A stretch of 8,714 nucleotides of DNA from Candidatus Lindowbacteria bacterium RIFCSPLOWO2_12_FULL_62_27 (GTDB taxonomy: Bacteria > Lindowbacteria > 2-12-FULL-62-27): the NCBI GenBank assembly GCA_001784175.1, contig MFPR01000007.1:1-8714 (forward strand), given 5' to 3'. Positions 1 through 5,898 of this stretch are shown here, piece after piece. Position 1 is the stretch's first letter; each line of letters begins with the position of its first letter. The notes beneath the pieces are model-generated. The model did no database searches. It was not told the origin of the DNA and saw only the letters and a program-made list of their open reading frames with translations. The translations under genes were made by a program, and so were the position numbers.

Positions 1-461
1 ACCCCCGCGAACGGCGTGGCCGCCTTCGTGTCCCACGTTCCACTTGATATGGAATACGTGAACATGCGGTTCGTCGCATTGTTGATCATGACGTAGAGCG
101 TGTCGCCCGATCCGGTATACACCATCGCGCCGCCCTCGTCGACGGCGTACGGGGTGCTCGCCATCGCCGTCCATGAGTTGCCGCTCATGGAATAGGCGTA
201 GAACCAGGGGCTGGAATTGCCGGCAACCGCATAGATGGTGTCGCCCGATCCCGGATACGCGAGCGATCCGCCGTTGGCCACGGTGACGGGAAGGCCGGCC
301 CGAGTCGTCCACGTATCTGTCGCGGCCCAGGCCGGAGCCGGGAAAGTGAGAACGCAGTAATGCAACAATGCGGCAATACCGGCCAATCGCAACATCCTGT
401 TGCGACCGGGACGGAAACCCCCACCCGAACAAAGATTCAGGATCCTGTTGACCATCGACAT
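1..461 (-). CDS. Exported kelch-like repeat protein, N-terminal part (runs off left edge)
   Basis: The frame stays open from an ATG at 461 to the window edge (153 codons plus two bases). A strong GGAGGG (471-476) sits 9 nt upstream and supports this start. An internal Met23 would give a more standard 24-residue signal peptide. The hydrophobic stretch at about residues 25-46 ends in PAPAWAA, a plausible signal peptidase I site, so the product is probably periplasmic, outer-membrane or secreted. The mature part begins two similar units of about 50 residues. Each has a GG-(S/A)-x-x-Y-x-GSGDT-(I/L)-Y core, then F-x-YS and a conserved Trp near SGNSWTAMASTP and SGTWDTKAATP. This resembles kelch/galactose-oxidase-type beta-propeller blades. 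The biochemical role is unknown; such propellers usually bind proteins or glycans. Its upstream region carries the same element found before the lipoprotein-cyclase operon (5344-5425). Confidence 0.8.
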   Translation of the reverse strand, partial: MSMVNRILNLCSGGGFRPGRNRMLRLAGIAALLHYCVLTFPAPAWAATDTWTTRAGLPVTVANGGSLAYPGSGDTIYAVAGNSSPWFYAYSMSGNSWTAMASTPYAVDEGGAMVYTGSGDTLYVMINNATNRMFTYSISSGTWDTKAATPFAG

Positions 462-519
462 CTTTGAATTCCCTCCACCAACCCTGCCGCCCCCGGGGAC
501 CCTCCCCGCACAGGCCAAT

Positions 520-601
520 TGTCGCCCGCGGCCGGAGAAAATCAATCCAAGAAAAATACGTATTTTCGGAGTTAAACTCGCCTTTTAAGGCGAGTTTGGG
601 G
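520..601 (-). promoter_or_regulatory. Palindrome-rich upstream element, copy A
   Basis: This lies 59 nt upstream of the exported repeat-protein gene and is orientated with it. It holds a perfect 14-bp palindrome AAAATACGTATTTT (553-566) and a 24-bp palindrome (574-597) with 11-bp arms, AAACTCGCCTT and AAGGCGAGTTT, around a central TT. It aligns without gaps to 5344-5425, about 67 of 82 positions by eye, also upstream of a minus-strand gene for an exported protein. The 2-bp centre and lack of a T-run make an intrinsic terminator unlikely. A double operator is my preferred reading. A dispersed intergenic repeat is the alternative. Confidence 0.5.
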
Positions 602-624
602 GTCTTCATCGGAATCCATCGGTC

Positions 625-719
625 GGCCTCGGTGTCAGGTTGACACATTTACACATTCGTCCCGGATTTGGCCGGTCGAAACAGCGCCGGCCCCGTCGTC
701 CCGATGCCGACGTTGCCGG
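625..719 (-). repeat. 95-bp dispersed repeat, copy 1, carrying an S74-protein repeat scrap
   Basis: This matches 1797-1860 plus 1915-1945 with a single mismatch; copy 2 has 54 extra bases after the GCGCC at 1856-1860. On the minus strand the right part reads GNVGIGTTGPA, the hallmark repeat of phage-tail-fibre/S74 endosialidase-chaperone proteins. It then runs into unrelated sequence and a stop. The left part contains a small stem-loop, GTGTCA-ggt-TGACAC (632-646). It cannot encode a protein by itself and abuts the 3' end of the aspartic protease gene at 733. I regard it as a recombination scar. Confidence 0.75.
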
Positions 720-732
720 ATTTGGATGTCGA

Positions 733-1095
733 CTATACGGCGGGTAGACTGGGGAGTGCAACTAACTTTCGGTTTACAGGATCGACCATCAGCCCGAAAG
801 CTTCCAGGGCATGAGCGCCGAGAAGAACCGGGGAATCCTCGTCACCGAAAACGGCGATGCAGTGCCGATATTCACCGTTAATGTGAATCAGGACGTCGCA
901 ACAATCGCGTTCGATCACCTCGCCCGTCGCAATCTTGAAGGGACGGTGAAATTCCGCTTTGACGCCCTCGGCCTTCAAGAGCGAGGCGGGAATCCAGGAA
1001 TAAAACGCGCCCGTATCCACGAGCGCGTCGAGCCGCCGTTTCTTGGCCGGCGTTTGAGGATTGGCAAACCAGATTTCAGATGTGAATGCTCCCAT
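733..1095 (-). CDS. Clan AA (retropepsin-like) aspartic protease, small single-domain
   Basis: The 120-residue product has the catalytic LVDTGA motif (Asp27-Thr28-Gly29) after a beta-strand, followed by WIPASLL. Near the C-terminus it has the matching VLLGAHALEAFGLMVDP (LLG at 91-93). This order and length are typical of the stand-alone bacterial/archaeal clan AA proteases of the AF_0612 type, which would act as homodimers because each chain supplies only one DTG. There is no signal peptide or membrane segment, so it is cytoplasmic. Its target is unknown. The start at 1095 is the first usable in-frame ATG. AAGGAGA lies about 22 nt upstream, too far for a good ribosome site, so the start is moderately certain. 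It is convergent with no gene and sits directly beside the S74 scrap at 625-719, as if it were a transferred cassette. Confidence 0.82.
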   Translation of the reverse strand: MGAFTSEIWFANPQTPAKKRRLDALVDTGAFYSWIPASLLKAEGVKAEFHRPFKIATGEVIERDCCDVLIHINGEYRHCIAVFGDEDSPVLLGAHALEAFGLMVDPVNRKLVALPSLPAV

Positions 1096-1166
1096 GCCGA
1101 CATTCTATCGAAGGTTGTCTCCTTGGTCAACGGTTGCGCCATGCCCGGTCGGCGGCGGAGTCCCAT

Positions 1167-1195
1167 TTGAAAATGCACGCATCTCAGGATACACT
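1167..1195 (+). promoter_or_regulatory. Sigma70-like promoter for the DUF4160/DUF2442 pair
   Basis: TTGAAA (1167-1172) and TACACT (1190-1195) are separated by exactly 17 bp. Transcription would start near 1202, only about 8 nt before the ATG at 1210. No Shine-Dalgarno sequence precedes that ATG, so the first gene would be translated from a leaderless or near-leaderless mRNA. Confidence 0.5.
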
Positions 1196-1209
1196 CTGGA
1201 ATATAGATC

Positions 1210-1464
1210 ATGCCTACAGTCTTGTTTGTTCATGGGTGGAGATTTTACTTTTACGCAAATGAGAGAAACGAGCCGATCCATGTCCATTGCCGGAAGGGGG
1301 ACAAAGAGTGCAAATACTGGCTGTTGACGGATGTGTTCGGTATTGCGGAGGCGTATTCGTACAATTTGTCACCGGCCGACAAACGTCAGGTGAGAAAAAT
1401 CATCTTCGCGCATTTTGAATACATTGAAAGCGAATGGAATAATTTTAAAGGAGGCAGGCGATGA
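1210..1464 (+). CDS. DUF4160 domain protein, toxin-antitoxin-like partner
   Basis: The 84-residue protein begins MPTVLFVHGWRFYFYANE and continues with NEPIHVHCRKGD, the signature of the DUF4160 family. In that family a short beta-rich start precedes a conserved E-P-x-H-V-H motif (residues about 21-26). Its length is normal for the family. DUF4160 genes are commonly found next to DUF2442 genes, and the pair is often proposed to be a type II toxin-antitoxin module. The biochemical activity is not established as far as I know, and which partner is toxic is uncertain. The downstream gene overlaps it in an ATGA arrangement, implying translational coupling. The locus is visibly more AT-rich than the cyclase region, consistent with acquisition as a cassette. 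Confidence 0.82.
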   Translation: MPTVLFVHGWRFYFYANERNEPIHVHCRKGDKECKYWLLTDVFGIAEAYSYNLSPADKRQVRKIIFAHFEYIESEWNNFKGGRR

Positions 1465-1712
1465 CAAAATACCATGACGTGGAAGCGGTTCGATTCAAAG
1501 GTGACACGATGCTCTTGAGGGTCGACGGCAAAAACTACAAAATAGATTTAAGGAAACATTCCGCGCGTCTGACAGGCGCGGACCCGCGCGTCAAAAAAAA
1601 TTATGCCGTTTCTCCGTCCGGTTATGGCATTCATTGGCCCGACGTTGATGAAGATCTTTCGATCGACGCCTTGATTGGTATAAACCATAAAATCCCTCAA
1701 TCCACTTTCTAA
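1461..1712 (+). CDS. DUF2442 domain protein, partner of DUF4160
   Basis: The 83-residue product ends with GYGIHWPDVDEDLSIDALIG, the diagnostic C-terminal motif of DUF2442, where the domain folds as a small alpha/beta unit. The N-terminal half (VEAVRFKGDTMLLRVDGKNY) fits the usual beta-hairpin of the family. AAAGGAGG (1447-1454) lies 6 nt before the ATG, and the ATG overlaps the TGA of the DUF4160 gene, so the two are co-translated. Family members can be stand-alone antitoxin-like proteins or partners of DUF4160. By analogy this could be the antitoxin or DNA-binding half, but the sequence does not prove that. The gene is followed directly by S74-protein debris with no recognisable terminator. 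Confidence 0.82.
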   Translation: MTKYHDVEAVRFKGDTMLLRVDGKNYKIDLRKHSARLTGADPRVKKNYAVSPSGYGIHWPDVDEDLSIDALIGINHKIPQSTF

Positions 1713-1724
1713 TTTCCGCCGCGC

Positions 1725-1945
1725 TCCTCCGCGGTGAAATGATCCGCTGACCCGCCGCCGACTTTGGACGCGCCGCCGTTGACCGAGGGCCTCGGTGGCC
1801 TCGGTGTCAGGTTGACACATTTACACATTCGTCCCGGATTTGGCCGGTCGAAACGGCGCCGTACATACGGAGGCGCGGTAGACCGTTCAACCATTTACAT
1901 CCAACCTCCGCGCCGGCCCCGTCGTCCCGATGCCGACGTTGCCGG
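1725..1945 (-). pseudogene. S74/tail-fibre repeat-protein remnant
   Basis: Read on the minus strand, 1945-1890 encodes GNVGIGTTGPARRLDVNG and then a stop. After a stretch of unrelated, stop-containing sequence, 1787-1749 encodes VNGGASKVGGGS. The second piece is 33/34 identical in DNA (1752-1785) to 7426-7459 inside the larger S74 remnant. In an intact protein these blocks precede the SDGRLK self-cleaving chaperone domain, which is absent here. The fragment is therefore non-functional debris. Its left end joins a TCCTCCGCGGTGAAA phrase (1725-1739) that also occurs beside the other S74 remnant at 7027-7041. Confidence 0.7.
1797..1945 (-). repeat. Dispersed repeat, copy 2, with a 54-bp extra segment
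   Basis: Bases 1797-1860 and 1915-1945 together match 625-719 at 94 of 95 positions. The additional 54 bp (1861-1914) end in GCGCC, the same five bases that precede them. One copy therefore probably arose from the other by deletion or gain between short direct repeats. The 54 bp are a multiple of three and encode the LDVNG part of the S74 motif on the minus strand, so copy 2 looks ancestral. Confidence 0.75.
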
Positions 1946-2009
1946 TCGGCCGTAACGACTTGTTATGTGCGCTTCTTCCAATGTGTAGGGGATCTACTGC
2001 CATGCTGAG

Positions 2010-2221
2010 TCACAACCTGCGTCGAATGTCGGCCACAGCGGATGCGGCCGGCCGGCCGGGAGTCTTGTCAATCTCGTAGGCATCCAGCCGCCGGTCTATC
2101 TCCGCCTTCTGCTCGTCTGTCATGGGTAACGCGCGCGCTGATCGGCCGCGATGCTGTCCCACAGATCCTCAACGAGATGAACCCGCTCGTCAATCGGAAG
2201 CTCTTTAAGTTTGGAATTCAT
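2010..2221 (-). pseudogene. Addiction-module antitoxin (TIGR02574-like), frameshifted
   Basis: The ATG at 2221 has GGGAGG (2229-2234) 7 nt upstream. It opens MNSKLKELPIDERVHLVEDL then WDSIAADQ, the standard start of the putative addiction-module component family. The frame then hits a TGA after a GCGCGCGCG run. Removing two bases of that CG run restores LPMTDEQKAEIDRRLDAYEI, then a GRPA-x-x-x-V-A-DIRRRL ending and a stop at 2010-2012. The corrected length, about 69 residues, is normal. No RelE/ParE-type toxin follows; 9 nt after the stop only a chimeric short frame into S74 debris is seen. The module has therefore lost its toxin and its antitoxin reading frame. A sequencing error in the CG run is possible for the frameshift but not for the missing toxin. 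Confidence 0.78.
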
Positions 2222-2248
2222 GGCGCCACCTCCCACAGATGTGAGCAT

Positions 2249-2277
2249 ATTCTATCACGATGGGAGCGGCCGAGCAA
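2249..2277 (-). promoter_or_regulatory. Sigma70-like promoter of the antitoxin pseudogene
   Basis: On the minus strand TTGCTC (2277-2272) and TAGAAT (2254-2249) are spaced by 17 bp. The implied start near 2242 leaves a leader of about 20 nt that contains the GGGAGG ribosome site before the ATG at 2221. The promoter looks intact although the gene behind it is broken. Confidence 0.45.
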
Positions 2278-2360
2278 GGCGAACCGTTCCTCGTACGTGA
2301 ATAATCGACACATTCGCCTTATATGACGAGTTTTCGGGCCTTCGATTGAATCTTCCGTAT

Positions 2361-2981
2361 CTACGACGCGACCGGCACGCATATCTCCGTCTTCAGATTC
2401 TCGGGCTTCGTGCGTTTCGGATTGTTCAAGTAGATTTCGTAGCCTGGCACGTCCCGAAGTTTGGCGCCGCTTGAAGGCAGCCACTGCGAGAAAATGGCGT
2501 TGTAGGTTTCGCCCAGCTTCTCGTAGGGTCCAGCATGCAGAAAGACGGCGTACTTGCCGCCCGCGATGGCCTGCACGCCGGCGTCGCCTTTGGGCTTGAC
2601 GGCCTTGTGCAGATCAACGCAGGCGTCGTAGCGGAGATTCTCCTCGGGCGTGACGTTCGGGTTGTCGTGCGGGATGCCGATGCATTCGACGCGGCGATTG
2701 AACAGAAACTTCGACCACACCGCCTTCATGAGCGCCTCCCACGCGGCCCCAGCCGCTTTGGAATACTCTCCGGTCTTTCTTACATACAACACCTGTCGTT
2801 CGGGCATGTCTCGAAATTCAGGGTTCATCGGAATGACCTCCTTGAGGATTGCAGCGAGCACCAGCCGCTGCGGCCGCGGCGCGTTCCAGACGGGCGCGCC
2901 GGACATGTTGTTGGCCTCGATGTAAGCCAGCACTCGGTTCAATCGTTCCACATGGTCCTTGACGGTAACTTCCCGCGACAT
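2361..2981 (-). CDS. GyrI-like effector-binding protein, AraC DNA-binding domain missing
   Basis: The 206-residue product carries a GyrI-like small-molecule-binding domain from about residue 55 to the end. Its family landmarks are VLYVRKTGEY, IGIPHDNPNVTPEENLRYDA, GGKYAVFLHAGPYEKLGETY, QWLPSSG and PGYEIYLNNP. In relatives this domain follows an AraC-type double helix-turn-helix. Here only a possible beginning of that domain remains (VERLNRVLAYIEAN, residues 11-24), and residues 26-55 are not HTH-like. The protein may be a stand-alone sensor or binding protein, or a regulator that lost about 80-100 residues. No signal peptide is seen, so it is cytoplasmic. A purine-rich GGGAGGGAG lies about 14 nt before the ATG. 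The 136-nt gap to the cyclase gene (2982-3117) shows no other gene. Confidence 0.82.
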   Translation of the reverse strand: MSREVTVKDHVERLNRVLAYIEANNMSGAPVWNAPRPQRLVLAAILKEVIPMNPEFRDMPERQVLYVRKTGEYSKAAGAAWEALMKAVWSKFLFNRRVECIGIPHDNPNVTPEENLRYDACVDLHKAVKPKGDAGVQAIAGGKYAVFLHAGPYEKLGETYNAIFSQWLPSSGAKLRDVPGYEIYLNNPKRTKPENLKTEICVPVAS

Positions 2982-3117
2982 GCCGAATGTTTATCTCCCT
3001 CCCATCGGCCCCGCTATTCCGATCTTGCTATCTTTTTTACGATCGTGTGGTCTTCCCCGAATTTGCACATGGCGTCGCAATCCCGTCTTGACGCTGTCCA
3101 CCGCGTCCCGTGATTCA

Positions 3118-4431
3118 TCATGCCCGGGGCCGGCCCATGGGCCGGACGATATACGTCGTAATGCCCTCCGCCACTCCCTTCACCTTCAGGCCCTCGCGCC
3201 GCTCGACGCTTGCGGGATCCGGCGGCGGATTCACGCGGCGAAACGACTCCTGCCCGAGCTGGATCGCATCCACGGGGCAGGTCGATTCGAGCCGCTGGGC
3301 CACGTTGACGGCCGAACCGACGCAGGTGAAGTCGCGCCGGGAGGACATGGCCCCGATGTCGCCCTGAATCACGGGGCCGGTGTTGATCCCGATGCGGATG
3401 TGAAACGCATCGGGATCGTTCTCGCGCAAGGCCGTCAACCGCGCCTGCATCCCGCATGCGGCCGCGAAGGCGGCGGTCGCGCCACAATCCTCTTCCCCTT
3501 CGAAAACGGTCATGATCGCGTCCCCGATGAACTTGTCAATCATGCCGCCGTTGCGGGTCACGATCGGCGCCATCTCCTCCAGATACCGGTTGAGCCGCCG
3601 GACGATCTCGGCCGCGGGCGTCGTCTCGGTGAGCGGCGTGAATCCGGCCACGTCCGAGAAGAGGATCGTCATCTCCCGGCTTCGGGCGGCGCCCTCGTCG
3701 CTCCCGGTCGCCCGCCGATGCGCCGCCTCCCAGGCCGACTTCGGGACGTAGTGAAGGAGTTCGCGCTTCGCCCGCATGCCTTCGACGAGACGATTGAAGA
3801 TGGCGGCGAGATCGCCGACCTCGTCCTTTGTTCGAAGTTCGACCCGCACGTCGAGATCGTCGGACTCGAGACGTTTCATGCCGAACGCGAGCGTCGCGAG
3901 CGGCACGGTGATGCCCCGCGCGACGAGAATCGAGAAGAAGACGGCGACCAGAATCGCGACCGCCCCGAGCGTGACCGCGCGGCCGATGAGACTGCGGCGC
4001 GCGGCGTGCAGGCGCGTGGCGTCGAAGGCGACCTCGATCCGGCCGATCTCGCGGGGAGTCTCCCCGGGGGACGAAACCGTGATGGGGCGGACGACGCGGT
4101 GGGCGTCGGGCGGAACGGTCCCCCACTCGCTTCCCAGATCGAGCGTTTGCCCGTCGTCGCCCAGGACCGAAATCGATCGAAGGTCCCCGTACACCCGGCC
4201 GATCTCGCGCAGGACTTCGCGCGTGTTGTCCGGATCGATCACCTCGTTGGCGAGGAGCGTCTCGAGGAGCACGGGAGAGAGCGTGGTCGCGAGCGCCTCC
4301 GCGGATTCCCGGTACCGCGTCTCGATCGCGGCGCGTTCTCTTTGATAGTTCACGAAAAGCGTGAGCGCAGTCCCCTCAAGAATTCCGACCACGAGGATGG
4401 CCGCGATCTTGTGCCAGAGCCTGATTCTCAT
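3118..4431 (-). CDS. Membrane-bound class III adenylate cyclase with HAMP domain
   Basis: The 437-residue protein makes cAMP from ATP. It has TM1 at about 8-28, a periplasmic sensor of about 120 residues, TM2 at about 150-171, HAMP at about 172-223 and the catalytic domain from about 250. Metal-binding aspartates are in FSDVAGFT (Asp260) and FIGDA (Asp304). Lys300 and Asp367 (RRDFTCVG) are the ATP-specifying pair. Asn376 and Arg380 in VNVAQR are the transition-state residues. All are present, so it should be active as a homodimer. I chose the ATG at 4431 over upstream in-frame starts because it overlaps the TGA of the lipoprotein gene (ATGA), and because the extra 62 residues would be arginine-rich shadow sequence before TM1. 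The periplasmic domain resembles a single-Cache/PAS-like fold. Coupling to a PhnD-like lipoprotein suggests the cyclase reads out its ligand state. Confidence 0.92.
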   Translation of the reverse strand: MRIRLWHKIAAILVVGILEGTALTLFVNYQRERAAIETRYRESAEALATTLSPVLLETLLANEVIDPDNTREVLREIGRVYGDLRSISVLGDDGQTLDLGSEWGTVPPDAHRVVRPITVSSPGETPREIGRIEVAFDATRLHAARRSLIGRAVTLGAVAILVAVFFSILVARGITVPLATLAFGMKRLESDDLDVRVELRTKDEVGDLAAIFNRLVEGMRAKRELLHYVPKSAWEAAHRRATGSDEGAARSREMTILFSDVAGFTPLTETTPAAEIVRRLNRYLEEMAPIVTRNGGMIDKFIGDAIMTVFEGEEDCGATAAFAAACGMQARLTALRENDPDAFHIRIGINTGPVIQGDIGAMSSRRDFTCVGSAVNVAQRLESTCPVDAIQLGQESFRRVNPPPDPASVERREGLKVKGVAEGITTYIVRPMGRPRA

Positions 4432-5315
4432 TCCGGAAGCCGCCCGTGTCCCGAGAGCGTGGCCGCGACCCGGCGTACCGTTACGAACTGCGTGTCCGAG
4501 ACCGCGCCGAAAGGATGCGGCGACCCGGTGCGCGCGTCCGGGGCGAGGAGCGCGGCGCGGATGCGCTCCGCGAGGGCGGGATCGCGCGCGAGGAAGGAGC
4601 GGGAGAAGGCGACGCACCAGTTCGGAAGGAGGGGCGTTTCGGCGATGATGCGCACGCGCGCGCGTTCCGCCTCCGGGACGTGGCCGGCATACGCATGCGG
4701 GTAGGTGAACCCGGCGTCGTACCGCCCCTCCTTCAGGTGGATCAGGACGTTGGCGTGCGACCCGACGCCCGTGAATGAGGCGAAGTCATGGAACGGATCG
4801 ATGCCGGCATCGAGGCACATCGCAAGCGGATAGAGGTATCCGGAGGCGGAGTGGAGGTCCACATACGCCACACGCCGCCCGCGAAGGTCCGCAAGCGTTC
4901 GGATATCGGGAGCGGCGGCGACGACGAGACCGCAGTACGACGTCGAATCATCCTGAATCGGCCCCGCGACCGGCTCGACCCCGGCCTCCTGCCGCGCGCG
5001 GACGTAGTCGAAGGGCGCGAGGTCGACGATGTCGTACGCATTCTCGCGCACACGCGCATGGAAAACCTGAGGATCCCCCAGAACCCGGATTCGGACGCGG
5101 ACCCCGATCCGCTCTTCGAGATAGTCGGCCCGCACCGCGAGGCTTCGCGCCATGCCGCGCAGGTCGAGACTGCTCGAGGCCATGACCACCACGGGAGCGG
5201 TTTCGGCGGTGTCGCGCGATGCGCCCCCGGTCGGATTCGGCGCGATCGGGCCGGGCGACGGCCCACAGCCGATGCAGGCGGCGGCGAGGACGCAGAGGAA
5301 GAATGTTTTAGTCAT
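4428..5315 (-). CDS. PhnD-like phosphate/phosphonate-type substrate-binding lipoprotein
   Basis: The 295-residue protein starts with a short signal peptide (MTKTFFLCVLAAACIGCG). The lipidated cysteine is most likely Cys14 (AAAC) or Cys17, and a Pro/Gly/Thr-rich linker runs to residue 40. The rest is a periplasmic-binding fold of the PhnD type (PF12974-like). It shows YDIVDLAPFDYVRARQEAGV (94-113), DSTSY (123-127), RVAYVDLHSASGYLYP (148-163), GVGSHANVLIHLKEGRYDAG (183-202) and a final helix region. The SASGY and SHA segments and Asp200 line up with ligand-contacting loops of E. coli PhnD. The middle Thr of the PhnD STS motif is Ala here, so the ligand may differ. No ABC permease or ATPase is adjacent; the next gene is the coupled adenylate cyclase. 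A sensory rather than transport role is therefore inferred. A weak GGTGA precedes the ATG. Confidence 0.88.
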   Translation of the reverse strand: MTKTFFLCVLAAACIGCGPSPGPIAPNPTGGASRDTAETAPVVVMASSSLDLRGMARSLAVRADYLEERIGVRVRIRVLGDPQVFHARVRENAYDIVDLAPFDYVRARQEAGVEPVAGPIQDDSTSYCGLVVAAAPDIRTLADLRGRRVAYVDLHSASGYLYPLAMCLDAGIDPFHDFASFTGVGSHANVLIHLKEGRYDAGFTYPHAYAGHVPEAERARVRIIAETPLLPNWCVAFSRSFLARDPALAERIRAALLAPDARTGSPHPFGAVSDTQFVTVRRVAATLSGHGRLPE

Positions 5316-5343
5316 GGCACGTCACCCAACAACACCGGGCGAT

Positions 5344-5425
5344 TGTCCCCCGTGGCCGGCTGAAATCAATCCCGGAAAAAGACGTATTTTCAGAGATAAA
5401 TTCGTCTTACATGGCGAGTTTGGGG
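5344..5425 (-). promoter_or_regulatory. Palindrome-rich upstream element, copy B, between lipoprotein and XRE genes
   Basis: This lies in the 162-bp divergent intergenic region, 28 nt upstream of the lipoprotein ATG. It aligns without gaps with 520-601. The first palindrome (5377-5390, AAAAGACGTATTTT) has one changed pair. The second (5398-5421) keeps the right arm GGCGAGTTT exactly while the left arm is degenerate (AAATTCGTCTT). Position and symmetry suit an operator for the divergent XRE protein, possibly controlling both directions. A mobile intergenic repeat is the alternative. Confidence 0.5.
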
Positions 5426-5477
5426 CCTTCGCCGGGACTATCGAAACCGTTCGAAAAGAGATAGGGTGGAACCTGCC

Positions 5478-5864
5478 ATGAAAGGCGACGGCGGTTCGGT
5501 TACGGCACGGGAGTTGAAACATCTCGGCGGGCGGCTTCGCGGCCTGCGCAAAGACATGGGCGTGACCCAGGCGGACCTCGCGCGGCGGGCCGGGATCGAT
5601 CCGCGGTACTACTCCCGCATCGAGCGGGGGCAGGTGAACGCGACGTTTCAGACGCTGATGAGGCTCACGCGGACCCTGCGCGTCTGCCCCGGTATTCTAT
5701 TTTTTCCGGCGTCGCGCATGGACGGGTCGATGGCCGCCGCCTGCGCGTGCCTCTCGCAGATGAAATCGGCCGGCCGCCGCCGGCAACTGGATCAAGTCGT
5801 CTCCTTCGCCCGGCATGTCCTGGGCGTGAGGCCCCGATTGAGAGGCGCCCGGCGTATTCCATAA
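5478..5864 (+). CDS. XRE-family (Cro/CI-type) helix-turn-helix transcriptional regulator
   Basis: The 128-residue protein has a classic HTH_3 domain at about residues 15-72: LGGRLRGLRKDMGVTQADLA, then RRAGIDPRYYSRIERGQVN and TLMRLTRTLRV. The recognition helix covers about 41-50. The C-terminal 50 residues are alanine/arginine-rich and match nothing I recognise; they may dimerise. I prefer ATG 5478, preceded by a GGGTGGA-like ribosome site, to a GTG at 5466 that would add four residues. The gene is divergent from the lipoprotein-cyclase operon and shares its intergenic palindromes, so autoregulation and control of that operon are plausible. The similar element upstream of the exported repeat-protein gene could be a second target. 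The protein has high GC like the operon, so it is probably native. Confidence 0.85.
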   Translation: MKGDGGSVTARELKHLGGRLRGLRKDMGVTQADLARRAGIDPRYYSRIERGQVNATFQTLMRLTRTLRVCPGILFFPASRMDGSMAAACACLSQMKSAGRRRQLDQVVSFARHVLGVRPRLRGARRIP

Positions 5865-5898
5865 AGAAGCTCGCGGGAGATCTCTTCCATCTCGACCC

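Noticed and set aside
574-597. 24-bp palindrome as an intrinsic terminator
   Set aside because: The centre is only 2 bp, no U-tract follows on either strand, and it lies upstream of a gene start and recurs in degenerate form at 5398-5421.
1887-2003. Minus-strand 38-residue ORF starting MAVDPLHIGRSAHN after the antitoxin
   Set aside because: It sits where a toxin would be but is not RelE/ParE-like and fuses directly into the GNVGIGTTGP debris. It is a chimeric junction frame.
2982-3117. Short frame MCKFGEDHTIVKKIARSE between the cyclase and GyrI-like genes
   Set aside because: Only 18 residues, no ribosome site and no recognised family. Nothing else supports a gene here.
3130-3145. Perfect 16-bp palindrome CCGGCCCATGGGCCGG at the end of the cyclase gene
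   Set aside because: It lies inside the coding sequence (MGRPR tail), lacks a T-run and is expected often in such GC-rich DNA.
4432-4617. Longer cyclase start at 4617
   Set aside because: The added 62 residues are Arg/Pro/Gly-rich antiframe sequence of the lipoprotein gene and would bury the first membrane segment. The ATGA overlap at 4428-4431 fits better.
2959-4704. A 581-codon open frame on the plus strand
   Set aside because: It is antisense to the cyclase and part of the lipoprotein gene, is Arg/Gly/Asp-rich without domains, and arises from high-GC codon bias. The minus-strand proteins have clear catalytic motifs.
5466-5477. GTG start of the XRE gene at 5466
   Set aside because: It would overlap the GGGTGGA ribosome-site-like sequence that serves the ATG at 5478.
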